Origin: Crocinitomicaceae bacterium | Lineage (GTDB): Bacteria; Bacteroidota; Bacteroidia; Flavobacteriales_D; Crocinitomicaceae | Length of the DNA stretch: 64,000 nt | Reading direction: 5' to 3' | Assembly (NCBI GenBank): GCA_024643725.1 | Contig: JAHEMJ010000013.1 | Coordinates: forward strand, 1 to 64,000 | Shown here: positions 17,413 to 26,494 of the stretch, piece by piece | How positions within the stretch are numbered: position 1 is the first letter of the stretch | Layout: each line of letters opens with the position of its first letter | Translations under genes and position numbers: made by a program | Notes under the pieces: generated by a model | What the model was told of the DNA's origin: nothing | Databases searched by the model: none | Seen by the model: only the letters and a program-made list of their open reading frames with translations

Positions 17413-18949
17413 TTTTTATTTTTTTTAATTCTTCTTGTCCTAATTGGGTAAGACGATACTTCTGTTTTTTACTTTTTGGCTTATCAGGAATTGTCATTTC
17501 AATCCATCTATTTTCTGTTGCAGGATCTAAATAGTTTTCATTAAAATTGGTTCTGTGTGATAATTCGAGTTTTGCCATCATTTCACTTCTGCTAATCTCA
17601 CCTTGCAGTATCCATAGTAACCGATGTGCCAAGTTTTCTATATGAATAAATTTTTGTTCATGTGCGGTATCATGTGCGGTATCATGTGCGGTATCATGTG
17701 CGGTATCATGTGCGGTATCATGTATTCCTTTTGCAGTAGCAGAGGGTCTCCATAAAATTACCTTAAATCCTTCATTAATAATAAATTCGGGAGCAATCAA
17801 ATCTGCTTCTTCAGAGAGTTTAATCATTTCTAAAATACCCGTTCCATACCTTTCAATATCGCCTGTTAAAAACATGCAATTTGCTAATAATGGATTGTGA
17901 GGGTAAGAGCCATGTGCCTTTGGAAGGTCGGATAGCTCTAATTCGTCGGGTAGGCTGCCGGGATTAAATATTTCTATTCGGTTTTTAAAAATGGATACTT
18001 GAATACTTGCCTTGCTATAATAGTCTCTGTGAGCAACTGCATTTATAATGGCTTCGGCAATGGCTCTACGAGGAATTTCATAGGTAGTACTTACCTGATT
18101 ATTTGCTTCTCGAGTACCTGTGCTAAGACTTATTTTAGAGAGTACAAAATCAACTGCGCGCTCTGCCATTTCAAAGGCAGTTCCACTAAATTCTTTATAA
18201 TCAGGAATCGGCTTTTCTACTACGAAACCATGAAAATGGGCACATTTTACAGTTGATGTTGTGAAAAAACGTTGTGGTTTTTTTCCAAAAGCTAAAATGG
18301 CACTGTTGGTTAATTCATGATTTCGGATAAGATTGAGGTGAATCAATACCTGCTCAATAGGGGCTGTCTCTGGCACCGGAAAATTTCGTTTTGCTCTTGC
18401 CGTGCGCACAAATTGCTGAATCAATAAAGGATCAATATCATCTATTGTAGCTTCGCTGTTTATACTTTCATCAAATTCGTGACTATTTATTTTGCCGGTT
18501 TGTTTCAAGTAGCGAACACATGAATTGTACACTTCTTTTTTTAAATCTTCGATGGTTTCAAAACGTTTGCGAGAAACATCATCGCCCACTTTTTTGATAA
18601 ATTTGAGTTCTTTAAGGTGGCGATTTTGATCCGTGTATCCTTTAATAAATACCCATTTTTGCAGAAAATTTCTTTTTGCTTCGTTATACTCATTTTCTGT
18701 GGGAGAAATGCCTTGAGCATCTTCAAATCCATAATCGTTACCCAAAATACCGATATAGATATTAGACGCAGCCACTTCGGCCAAATACACTTGAGACGCA
18801 CTATGACCATTGGCTGCTATTTCTTCAAATAAAAACACCTCAAAAAAACTTCCCAACAAGGCATCATTCCGGATGTATTGACCCAAAGCCTTACGCTCTA
18901 GTTCAAATTCCTTTTGCACACTACTGATGAATATTTTTAAAGGCTTCAT
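17399..18949 (-). CDS. DUF4062 plus ATP-binding (AlbA/HATPase-like) protein inside the hsd operon
   Basis: 516 residues. Residues 1-100 match DUF4062 (KIFISSVQKEFELERKALG, then IGILGNDYGFEDAQG). Residues ~190-430 resemble the AlbA_2/ATP-dependent helicase-like proteins with the HATPase-type motif EAIINAVAHRDYY. A stretch of five HDTA repeats (encoded by a 12-bp tandem repeat) precedes a C-terminal winged-helix-like part (YRLTQLGQEELKKI). Proteins of this family often accompany type I RM systems; a regulatory or sensor role is inferred. It starts two bases after hsdS ends and overlaps hsdR. Confidence 0.8.
   Translation of the reverse strand: MKPLKIFISSVQKEFELERKALGQYIRNDALLGSFFEVFLFEEIAANGHSASQVYLAEVAASNIYIGILGNDYGFEDAQGISPTENEYNEAKRNFLQKWVFIKGYTDQNRHLKELKFIKKVGDDVSRKRFETIEDLKKEVYNSCVRYLKQTGKINSHEFDESINSEATIDDIDPLLIQQFVRTARAKRNFPVPETAPIEQVLIHLNLIRNHELTNSAILAFGKKPQRFFTTSTVKCAHFHGFVVEKPIPDYKEFSGTAFEMAERAVDFVLSKISLSTGTREANNQVSTTYEIPRRAIAEAIINAVAHRDYYSKASIQVSIFKNRIEIFNPGSLPDELELSDLPKAHGSYPHNPLLANCMFLTGDIERYGTGILEMIKLSEEADLIAPEFIINEGFKVILWRPSATAKGIHDTAHDTAHDTAHDTAHDTAHEQKFIHIENLAHRLLWILQGEISRSEMMAKLELSHRTNFNENYLDPATENRWIEMTIPDKPKSKKQKYRLTQLGQEELKKIKNESI
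17659..17718 (-). repeat. 12-bp in-frame tandem repeat, five units (HDTA repeat)
   Basis: Five perfect copies of CATGTGCGGTAT on the + strand, encoding HDTA units in the DUF4062 protein, plus a partial sixth. The copies are identical at the DNA level, so they arose recently or are kept homogenised by slippage. Unit length 12 keeps the frame, so number changes would lengthen the linker before the C-terminal HTH without breaking the gene. Confidence 0.95.
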
Positions 18950-18950
18950 G

Positions 18951-20249
18951 TTAACTCACTTTTATTTTACCCGTTACCGCACTATTTATTAAGGTGGCTT
19001 TGTATTCTTTTAGCTTTTCTATTTCTTGCTCTTTGAGGGAAATGGCGGTATCTACTTTCAAATTTATATTCTCTACATAATTTCTTATTTCATCCATTTC
19101 ATTAATTGGCGGTATTGGCACTTCAATCGAATTCAAATTTCCGATGGTAAGTTGATTAATTGTTGAAGTTAAAAACATACCCGACAGAGCTTTGAATATG
19201 GATGAATTTAAAATACAAAAAATATAAGGATTGATATCCGACCTAAAAACTGTTGTAAATGCCCCAAATGAATGACCAGCATCAATCTTAGTTGCTAAAG
19301 CACATTTGCCAATTAAGTCTCGGCTCCCGTTTCTAGAGCAGATTAAAATATCATTTTCTCTGATTAATAATTTTTCAGGAATTCTTGATTTTACATAAGC
19401 ATTTTCTTTTTCACCATACTTAAACTTTCCCTCGAATAAATTTGAAGATCTTAAAACTAAGGTTCCTTCTTCTATGCCGCATAAATCATTTGGATTATAG
19501 GTTAGCCCAATAATTGAATTTCCTAAATGCTTCAACCTTTTTACCTCCCAACCCTCCGGTATTTCCCCAATCCATTCCACCCCACTATCTTTCATTTTCA
19601 AATTGGGGTTTAACCCACGGGTAACCGCTTTGTGTATGAGTATTTGCCTGCGTTCTTTGAGCAGTTCTATTTGTTTTTGTTTGATGTCGATGGCTTGGTC
19701 TAGAAAGGCAGTTTTGCGGTCGAGAAAGTGAGCAATGGCGGTTTGTTCTTCCATTGGAGGAAAAATCAAATCACAATTAGCAATGTCGTTCCAATTTAGA
19801 GTTTGCCTTACACCTGAACCCAATAATTTCATAAATTCCACATCAAAACGATGCAAAAAATATTTATAAAATGTTTTATCAAGCTTAATTGAATTGCCTA
19901 ATACAATATAACCTGAGCTTACAACAACATCAATATCTGACAAGGCAATTCTCAAACTAATTAAGTCATAGTTTAGATTAAGGGGGTTTACTAAAAAATC
20001 ACCTCTTAATACTACCTGATAGGATTTCTTTGTTGACTCAGGAATTTTTTCATCATCCTTGTAAACTACTTTTCCAAAGCTAATTGAACCACAATTCAAT
20101 TCAGGATTACTTCGTTTCTTTATCTCATGGAAAACTCGCTTGAATTTTTTTATTTCCCAGTGGGAAGGAACATCTACAATCCAATCAACTCCTGAATGTT
20201 TATATGCTGGATATTTATTAACCGTTTTATTTTCTATTACCGTTTCCAT
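18951..20249 (-). CDS. hsdS: type I restriction specificity subunit
   Basis: 432 residues with two target-recognition halves. Each begins with the same kind of segment (GVDWIVDVPSHWEIKKFKR and GVEWIGEIPEGWEVKRLKH), each followed by a variable domain and a central helix (QKQIELLKERRQILIHKAV; EQEIEKLKEYKATLINSAV). HsdS gives the DNA target to both HsdM and HsdR. Its start overlaps the hsdM stop by one base (TAATG). No second hsdS fragment or inversion partner is seen in the window. Confidence 0.95.
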   Translation of the reverse strand: METVIENKTVNKYPAYKHSGVDWIVDVPSHWEIKKFKRVFHEIKKRSNPELNCGSISFGKVVYKDDEKIPESTKKSYQVVLRGDFLVNPLNLNYDLISLRIALSDIDVVVSSGYIVLGNSIKLDKTFYKYFLHRFDVEFMKLLGSGVRQTLNWNDIANCDLIFPPMEEQTAIAHFLDRKTAFLDQAIDIKQKQIELLKERRQILIHKAVTRGLNPNLKMKDSGVEWIGEIPEGWEVKRLKHLGNSIIGLTYNPNDLCGIEEGTLVLRSSNLFEGKFKYGEKENAYVKSRIPEKLLIRENDILICSRNGSRDLIGKCALATKIDAGHSFGAFTTVFRSDINPYIFCILNSSIFKALSGMFLTSTINQLTIGNLNSIEVPIPPINEMDEIRNYVENINLKVDTAISLKEQEIEKLKEYKATLINSAVTGKIKVS

Positions 20250-22633
20250 TAAGCTAGATTTAAAATTTCACGAATTAAACCATCACTCAATTCTTCCAGT
20301 TTTAAAATATCGGCACTAACTTCATCAATGGCACGTAAAGGTTTGTGGCGGTAGAAGTATTTATTAAAACTTATTTCGTAACCAATTTTGGTGGCATCCA
20401 GGTTTATCCAAGCTTCGGCAACGTGTGGTTTTACTTCACGCAAAAAGTAGCCGTAAATGTTTTCTTTCAGAGGTACATTCTCCGTATCACGTAAATCGCT
20501 TTCGGTTTCGTATTCTATATACCAGCCACGGCTGGTAGGCTCGCCTTTTTTGGAAGTAGCAAAATAACCGTAATCGGCAAGTTCCGTTTCTCTGCAATCC
20601 AAGTGCTCCAGCAATTGTTCTAATTTATCCCCCGTTAATTTAGTAATGCCTTTTATAACTTTTTCGGCTGTGGCATCGTACCAACTTACGGCATTCAAAA
20701 TGGCATTTTTTTCTGAAGCAGAAAGTTTTGCTTTCATCGTTTTCAATGCTTCATCTACCTTTTCTTTGAATACATTAAAGTCGTTGTATTCATCATTGCC
20801 AATGGTTTTCATCAACTCAGTGGCGGTATTTAATAACTCTTCTTGCTTTGTCCAAAGGGCTTCGCTTACCAATGTTTTACTTTGTTTGGCATTGAGGTTT
20901 AACTCATTTTTTTCGCACCATTCCGTTATTTCTTTTTCATGTTTGGCCAGGTCGGTATACACCTTTTCTCCAAATGTTTCATACGCCCACACCATTGGCT
21001 CACGCAAGGTTTTATCGAAACGCAGTTCAGCAATACGTTCAGCGGTAAATTGTGATTTCATTCGCTTAGGTCGTTCAATGGTTACTTTGTAATAACCAAA
21101 GTCGGTATTGTCAAACAGTTTCGATGCGATACCTTGTTCTTCTTTTGTTTCAGGATGTATTACCCGATCAACGGCTTGCATTTTTTCATATACCGATACT
21201 ATTTCACGAATATGTTCGGGTGCAAACTCACAGTTTTTATTTCCTAAGTTCTTACGCAGTTTTCGGAACAATAATCCCGCATCAATCAATTGCACTTTGC
21301 CTTTACGGTTCTTTGCTTTGTTGTTGCTTAAAATCCAGATATAAGTAGTAATGCCCGTATTGTAAAACAAGTTATTGGGCATTTGCACAATGGCTTCTAA
21401 CCAATCGTTTTCAATAATGTACCTGCGAATATTACTTTCGCCACCACCGGCATCACCTGTAAACAAACTACTTCCATTATGCACTGAAGCAATACGAGAA
21501 CCCAAAGGACTTTGTGTTAAGGGTTTCATTTTGTTTACCATTTCCATCAGGAAAAGCAACTGCCCATCAGATGAACGGGGTGTTGCATCAGCGTCTTCTT
21601 CAATACCCCAATAGTTTTTCAGTTTAATTTGAAAACGAGGGTCTATAATATCCTTGCCATCTTTAATAAACTTCTGCTCACTCGCCCACGACTTTCCGTA
21701 AGGCGGATTAGAAAGCATAAAGTCAAAGCTTGTTCCGGAAAACTCATCGGTAGAAAGGGTTGAACCCACACGAATGTTTTCAGGGTTGTTGCCCTTAATC
21801 ATCATATCCGATTTGCAAATGGCATAGGTTTCATCGTTTATTTCCTTACCATACAAATACACATCGCCTTTGGCTTTGATTTCTCCCTCATCATCCTTTA
21901 CAAAATTCTGCGATTCAGTAAGCATACCACCGCTGCCACAAGCCGGGTCGTAAATGGTCATTACGGGTGGGAGTTTATCTCTAACAAGTTCAAAAATAAT
22001 GTGCGTCATCAAGTCAATAACTTCACGAGGAGTAAAGTGCTCACCGGCTTCTTCGTTATTGTCTTCGTTAAATTTCCGAATCAATTCCTCAAACACATAG
22101 CCCATTCCCAAATTGGTTAACGGTGGCAGTTTCCGACCGTCAGGATCATTTTTTTCGAAAGGGGTAAGGTTGATATAAGGCGAAGTGAACTTTTCAAGCA
22201 CATTCAATAAAACATCTTTCGATGCCATGTGTCTCACTTGACTTTTGAGTTTAAATTTTTCAATAATCTCTTTTACGTTTCCACTAAAGCCGTTCAGGTA
22301 ATCTTCAAAGTTGGCTTCCAGTATTTGTTGGTTATTGGTAGCTGTGTCGTGCAAGCGTTGCAAGGTCCATTCGCTAGTATTGTAAAACACAAAACCACTG
22401 GCTTGTCTCAAACCATTTTCGTCCCATTCGGTAAACTTGGCTTCCTCTTTTTGGAAAACCAATTCTTCAAGAACTGCTTCTTTGGTAGGCTCTAGCAAAG
22501 CATCCAGTCTGCGAAGCACCACCATGGGTAAAATTACATCGCGGTATTTTCCTCTTACATATACGTCACGCAAACAATCGTCTGCTATTGACCAAATGAA
22601 GGATATTGATTTATTATGTACGGCTTGGTTCAT
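20249..22633 (-). CDS. hsdM: type I restriction modification methylase, long form
   Basis: 794 residues, longer than the ~500 of many HsdM proteins, with an added helical C-terminal region of ~250 residues. SAM motif I is YDPACGSGGML and the catalytic motif is NPPYGKSW; the N-terminal helical HsdM domain is present (SFIWSIADDCLRDVYVRGKY). It methylates adenine in the HsdS target. It is first of the hsd genes and lies five bases after the XRE controller. The long form is a known subtype. Confidence 0.94.
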   Translation of the reverse strand: MNQAVHNKSISFIWSIADDCLRDVYVRGKYRDVILPMVVLRRLDALLEPTKEAVLEELVFQKEEAKFTEWDENGLRQASGFVFYNTSEWTLQRLHDTATNNQQILEANFEDYLNGFSGNVKEIIEKFKLKSQVRHMASKDVLLNVLEKFTSPYINLTPFEKNDPDGRKLPPLTNLGMGYVFEELIRKFNEDNNEEAGEHFTPREVIDLMTHIIFELVRDKLPPVMTIYDPACGSGGMLTESQNFVKDDEGEIKAKGDVYLYGKEINDETYAICKSDMMIKGNNPENIRVGSTLSTDEFSGTSFDFMLSNPPYGKSWASEQKFIKDGKDIIDPRFQIKLKNYWGIEEDADATPRSSDGQLLFLMEMVNKMKPLTQSPLGSRIASVHNGSSLFTGDAGGGESNIRRYIIENDWLEAIVQMPNNLFYNTGITTYIWILSNNKAKNRKGKVQLIDAGLLFRKLRKNLGNKNCEFAPEHIREIVSVYEKMQAVDRVIHPETKEEQGIASKLFDNTDFGYYKVTIERPKRMKSQFTAERIAELRFDKTLREPMVWAYETFGEKVYTDLAKHEKEITEWCEKNELNLNAKQSKTLVSEALWTKQEELLNTATELMKTIGNDEYNDFNVFKEKVDEALKTMKAKLSASEKNAILNAVSWYDATAEKVIKGITKLTGDKLEQLLEHLDCRETELADYGYFATSKKGEPTSRGWYIEYETESDLRDTENVPLKENIYGYFLREVKPHVAEAWINLDATKIGYEISFNKYFYRHKPLRAIDEVSADILKLEELSDGLIREILNLA

Positions 22634-22638
22634 TTATT

Positions 22639-22950
22639 TTATTTTGAAACGGTTCTTAAATATTTTTCTAATGATTCAATAAAAAATGGCTCATTGCCAT
22701 AATCATTTTCAATTTTCTGATTCAACAATTGTATTTGCATTTCTTTGTAGTCCAAATCAAACAGTTCTGATAAGCCATTGAGCATGTGTGATTGAAGTTG
22801 TCTTTCTCCATTTTCAATCTTGCTCAGCAGCGAAATATCTATTCCTAGTTTATCAGCAACAATCTTTAAAGAATACTTTTTCTCTTTGCGCAAACCATGA
22901 ATAAATTTTCCGAATTCAATTGGCTTTTCCATTTCTTTATTAATTATCAT
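22639..22950 (-). CDS. XRE-type HTH regulator of the restriction operon
   Basis: I use the ATG at 22,950 (103 residues); the track start at 23,028 would place a perfect palindrome inside the coding region. An ATG at 22,932 is also possible. The HTH_3 domain is clear (FGKFIHGLRKEKKYSLKIVA, then SLLSKIENGERQL). It is followed five bases later by hsdM. By analogy with controller (C) proteins it should set hsd timing when the element enters a new host. The operator candidate lies directly upstream. Confidence 0.85.
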   Translation of the reverse strand: MIINKEMEKPIEFGKFIHGLRKEKKYSLKIVADKLGIDISLLSKIENGERQLQSHMLNGLSELFDLDYKEMQIQLLNQKIENDYGNEPFFIESLEKYLRTVSK

Positions 22951-22957
22951 AATTACC

Positions 22958-22975
22958 TTTGACAAACGTGTCAAA
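22958..22975. promoter_or_regulatory. palindromic operator TTTGACA-N4-TGTCAAA
   Basis: A perfect 7-4-7 inverted repeat (TTTGACA aacg TGTCAAA) lies just upstream of the XRE gene start. A TATTTTTG sequence matching the Bacteroidota -7 element on the minus strand overlaps its outer edge (22,972-22,979), so a bound dimer would block transcription. The geometry is that of a self-regulating XRE operator. A matching -33 element is not obvious. Confidence 0.7.
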
Positions 22976-23056
22976 AATAGGAAATAAATATTGCTATTTA
23001 ATACCTTATTTTGAAAATTTTCTGCCATTTAAGGTCAAAGTGAGTAATACTGCGGA

Positions 23057-23066
23057 ACCACGTGGT
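23057..23066. promoter_or_regulatory. 10-bp perfect palindrome ACCACGTGGT
   Basis: A symmetric 10-bp sequence between the primase-helicase terminator and the XRE promoter region. It could be a regulator site or part of the terminator structure, since GGTAAAA beside it can pair with TTTTACC at 23,099-23,105. Function unknown. Confidence 0.35.
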
Positions 23067-23073
23067 AAAAAAG

Positions 23074-23101
23074 AAAGTCCCACGGAAATCCGCAGGACTT
23101 T
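23074..23101 (-). terminator. rho-independent terminator after primase-helicase gene
   Basis: Stem AAAGTCC/GGACTTT with an inner CGGA/TCCG stem and matched CA bulges. Read on the minus strand it is followed by CTTTCTTTTTT. It sits about 55 bases after the primase-helicase stop and separates that transcript from the restriction operon. Confidence 0.75.
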
Positions 23102-23156
23102 TACCAGAAAAGGGGGACTAAATCTGGTAATTTCGTAGTAAAAACTCCGAATATTG

Positions 23157-25232
23157 TTAGAAAGGCATGTTAACTAGACAGTATTCTAGCGCATTTGAGG
23201 GGTTTTTCTCGATGATTCCATTCTCGCGCATGAATTTGATATACGACCTAGCAGTTCTCTCTTTTACATCCATGCTTTCCATGAGTGCTTTGTATAGATT
23301 TTGGTTGCTGATGTACACACGGTTCTTGAAAATTTCGTTTGCCACATCCTTCAGCTCACTGGTTTTTCTGATTTCAGAATCCTCTTTGCTTTTTTCACCC
23401 AGGTAAACATGTCGGCCTTCGGTCTTACTCCAGCCAAATTGCATCATGGGCACATCTAATGGCGAACCATCACGAACTTTTAGTGCTTTTACCACGCTGC
23501 AATTGTTGTTATCGTCCTTTTCAATCAATAAAATACCTGCGGCCTTTCGCTGAACCTCTGATCCAAGGTGTCCGCGAAGTTTCATGCCCGATGGCGCAAG
23601 GTGCAATACACAAATAATAACGGTATTGTAAATGGCTGCCATTCTAAAAAGTTCCTCAACCAATTTCACGGAGCTTTCTTCATCGTTTACGGCTCCCAGC
23701 AAATCGGCAATACCGTCAATGACCACCATGTGAATACCACCGTGCTCATAAAAGAACCGATCCATGGATTCCAGGATCAAATTCATGCGCTCACTTCTTG
23801 AAATACCCACCAAGCAAAAAGCTTTGAACCAGGAAGGTGGTTTTTCTTGAGAAGACCTGCGAATAATGTAGGTTAGATTCTTGTACAACTGAAATTCCGA
23901 TTGCTCTGTATCGTAAAGCAATACAGCTCGCTGCTCAATGTTTTCTTTGATGGTGGTTCCTAGGGTGTCAATTTCTATTTCACCTGGTTTAATGGCTCCA
24001 GAAAGAATGCCTCCTAAATAATTGGTTTTACCGCTGCCTTCGGATCCAGCCACACAAACAATGTTTCCAGGTGTACCAATGGTAACGTCGTTTATGGTAA
24101 TGAGCGGTTCGGGTGCTTTTGGTGGATTGTCAAAATCAATTTCGCAGCTCTTCATTACTGCAATGGTGTCCTCGTACAAGTGATCGAGCATTTCACGAAA
24201 CAGCATCATCAAATCATCTGCCGAATGGTTCAAGCGAAAAAAATCTGAAATGTCTTTCTCTGTTTTATCGCCCGATAGTGGCAGGAGTAAACTTTTAAGC
24301 TGGTATTCTTTTAAATCTTTGGTAAGCTTCTCCATAGATGCTTTACCCGTTTGATCAACATCGTATAGTAGGGTGATGTGCTTGAATCGGTAACCCAAGC
24401 CCCTGATTAAATTCTTTGGAATGTGAGCCGTTTCACTGTTAAAACAAATGGCATGAAAACCATGGGAAACCAAACTCAACACATCTTTTTCTCCACCTGT
24501 AATGAAAAGTACATCGCCTCTAATCGGCAATTGGTCAAATCCAAACACATAGCTCTCGGTTACTTCGCCTGTGTACAAAAAGCGCAACTTCGAAAAGGGT
24601 CGATAAAGTTTCGTGTACCTTCTTCCATTGTAACCAAACATGGGTTGCTCATCGGTGCTTCCTAGGGCATATTCACTGCCGTCTTTGCCAATACCAATAA
24701 AGCGTTCAATGGCCGTTACATTGAAGCGATCTAAAATGTCTCTGGTAATTCCGTATTGCGCCCAAAATAGAATTTCACTTTCGTTGAATTCCCTGGTTTG
24801 AATCGGCAATTTGGTTTTCGCTGTTTCAAATCCATCATGAATGGAAGGTAGGGAGGAGGCTCTTTGAACTTCACCTTTGGTATCCCTTACAATCCGATTT
24901 ACCTTTTGGTCGTTATCTTCCAGGCAAAGGCCTAGTTCGTTGTCTATGATTTCTAAGATTTTAATGAAATCTTGTCGGTCATCACAGCTGAGTCCAAATA
25001 TTTTACTGACAAAGAAAAAGCAATCGCCACTGTATTCGGCATCCCCGAAATCCTTGAACTTGTAAATAGATGATTTCTTATCAAAATACAAATAGCATGA
25101 TGCTTTTGAATCCTGATAAAACGGGCTTTTAAAGGATTTCCCAACCTTTGAAAATTTACTTCCGAGGAAGTGTTTAAAAATGCTTAATCCGTTGTTGGTT
25201 GCTTGAAGAATTGAATCTTTATTGAGTGACAT
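23157..25232 (-). CDS. Toprim primase fused to RecA-like (RepA/DnaB-type) ATPase
   Basis: 691 residues. Residues ~240-320 are a Toprim domain (FITGGEKDVLS, with Glu248, and LLYDVDQTGKAS with the DxD at 291-293). Residues ~385-590 are a RecA-like ATPase (Walker A GSEGSGKT at 396-403; Walker B MVVIDGIADL; CVLHLAPSGM sensor; helicase-like GSEVQRKAAGILLIEKD). A C-terminal winged helix follows (VKERTARSYIKFMRENGII). The layout is that of mobile-element primase-helicases that start element replication. No zinc finger is seen at the N-terminus. It follows an excisionase-type gene by 19 bases. Confidence 0.87.
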   Translation of the reverse strand: MSLNKDSILQATNNGLSIFKHFLGSKFSKVGKSFKSPFYQDSKASCYLYFDKKSSIYKFKDFGDAEYSGDCFFFVSKIFGLSCDDRQDFIKILEIIDNELGLCLEDNDQKVNRIVRDTKGEVQRASSLPSIHDGFETAKTKLPIQTREFNESEILFWAQYGITRDILDRFNVTAIERFIGIGKDGSEYALGSTDEQPMFGYNGRRYTKLYRPFSKLRFLYTGEVTESYVFGFDQLPIRGDVLFITGGEKDVLSLVSHGFHAICFNSETAHIPKNLIRGLGYRFKHITLLYDVDQTGKASMEKLTKDLKEYQLKSLLLPLSGDKTEKDISDFFRLNHSADDLMMLFREMLDHLYEDTIAVMKSCEIDFDNPPKAPEPLITINDVTIGTPGNIVCVAGSEGSGKTNYLGGILSGAIKPGEIEIDTLGTTIKENIEQRAVLLYDTEQSEFQLYKNLTYIIRRSSQEKPPSWFKAFCLVGISRSERMNLILESMDRFFYEHGGIHMVVIDGIADLLGAVNDEESSVKLVEELFRMAAIYNTVIICVLHLAPSGMKLRGHLGSEVQRKAAGILLIEKDDNNNCSVVKALKVRDGSPLDVPMMQFGWSKTEGRHVYLGEKSKEDSEIRKTSELKDVANEIFKNRVYISNQNLYKALMESMDVKERTARSYIKFMRENGIIEKNPSNALEYCLVNMPF

Positions 25233-25251
25233 ATAAAAAGTTGTAAGAAGG

Positions 25252-25560
25252 TTAAATGATTGATTTTCTAGCAGGCTGGTAGCCTTTTTTCACATAGTTG
25301 ACCAGGTCTGATAAAATCAGTCGCCGCTGCCGACCCACATGAGTGTAGGGCAATTTGCCGTCTCTCATGAGGATGTACATTTGTGCTCTAGAAAGTCCCA
25401 GGATTTTTGCCGCACTGGCAACATCCAGGTATTTCATTTCCTTCTTAGGTTCTTTTACTTCTTCAGCAAGTTGGCTCAGGATACGCTCAACTTTCATAAG
25501 TCTTTCTTCCAGCAATTTAATGCTAGGTATTTCTGTACTATTGGTTTTGTTTTCCCACAT
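25252..25560 (-). CDS. excisionase-family HTH DNA-binding protein
   Basis: 102 residues. An N-terminal helix is followed by a MerR-like HTH_17 domain: YLDVASAAKILGLSRAQMYI, LMRDGKLPYTHVGRQRRLI, then a basic tail. Such proteins act as excisionases or as regulators of replication genes in Bacteroidota elements. It is upstream of the primase-helicase and probably in the same transcript. Its upstream region contains tandem 11-bp dyads that may be its operator. Confidence 0.85.
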   Translation of the reverse strand: MWENKTNSTEIPSIKLLEERLMKVERILSQLAEEVKEPKKEMKYLDVASAAKILGLSRAQMYILMRDGKLPYTHVGRQRRLILSDLVNYVKKGYQPARKSII

Positions 25561-25562
25561 AA

Positions 25563-25638
25563 GCTGCCTATAAATTAATTAGGCTGCAATGCTACCAACA
25601 CTTTTCAGCTTGCTTATTGTACTACAATTGTACTACAA
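25563..25638. promoter_or_regulatory. operator-like region: imperfect IR and two tandem 11-bp palindromes
   Basis: Two adjacent identical copies of TTGTACTACAA (25,617-25,638), each a 5-1-5 palindrome, lie upstream of the excisionase-like gene. Next to its start codon, GCTGCCTA (25,563-25,570) faces TAGGCTGC (25,580-25,587) with one mismatch. Two dyads in tandem spaced by one helical turn fit cooperative binding by a small HTH dimer. Regulation is inferred. Confidence 0.6.
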
Positions 25639-25647
25639 TGATTTTTT

Positions 25648-26494
25648 TCAAAGACCCCTGGCGCAATAATTATCGAAAACCTCCATGAGCTCTTTCAAGT
25701 AGGGCTTTTGTTCAATTTTTCTATTTTTTGCCGCTTGCAACGTAGAATCGATGTTTCCAATCTGGATATTGAAAAACCACATTAGGATCCCAAAAAACTC
25801 CTTCTTGGTGATTTTAGGGCGATCTATCGCCTTAACGGAATTACTCTCGTAAACCGATACAAAAAGCTCAATAAACGCGACTTTATCCCGTTGCCATTGG
25901 ATGAGGGTCATTCCACTTCCTTTTGGAAATAACGATAGTTGACCCGACATGTAGGCCGATAACTCTTGTTTTGTTGGGATGGATAAATCCTGGTTGTTTT
26001 GCAGTGCGACTTGCCTTGTGGCATATTTGTTCAAATGCGAGATGCGATGCAAGTAGAGCTGTTCTAAAAGTTCGAGCATTTGATACTGAACGGTAAAATA
26101 GTCAAGAATTTTTTTTTATGACTTCACTGTTTACGAGCTCCCTGGAAATGGATTTATGGAGCTCAACACGATGAAGCAATACCTCGACATAATCTTTGGG
26201 AAAATACCGTTGTCGAAATTCCCTGATCTCAAAACAGTACAAGTCAAATTCCCTTTTAATCGAATCAGCTTGATGGAGTGAGTTGTTCATCATTTCATCT
26301 ACCAGCCTTTTACAGGGTAGGTAGAAGGTGTAGAGGTACTCGTGATAGGTGACGGTTGATTTTAGGCCGTTAAATTCCACTTCTTGGGAATCGTCAATCT
26401 CAAAAAGTGAAATCTGTTTTCTAAGGGATCGCGGATTGACATTAATTCGGGCAATTTTCAATTGCGCCAATGCATTGTTTAATAATTCTTTCAT
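25648..26494 (-). pseudogene. rteC: RteC-family regulator, split by a one-base frameshift in an A9 run
   Basis: The track shows two ORFs (26,102-26,494 and 25,648-26,079). The C-terminal one carries the RteC signature (LIQWQRDKVAFIELFVSVYE and FFNIQIGNIDSTLQAAKNRK). On the minus strand the junction holds nine adenines (+ strand T9, 26,109-26,117). Removing one A makes a single frame reading ...SEVIKKILDYFTVQYQMLEL..., giving 281 residues, a plausible full RteC length. RteC proteins control excision of Bacteroidota conjugative transposons. The break could be a sequencing error, a real mutation, or a slippery site used on purpose. The N-terminal half alone is not recognisable. Confidence 0.8.

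Noticed and set aside
17659-17718. CRISPR-like array in the restriction operon
   Set aside because: Units are contiguous 12-bp repeats without spacers, in frame in a gene.
20646-21092. 148-aa + strand ORF opposite hsdM
   Set aside because: Shadow of a well supported gene; composition follows the complementary codons.
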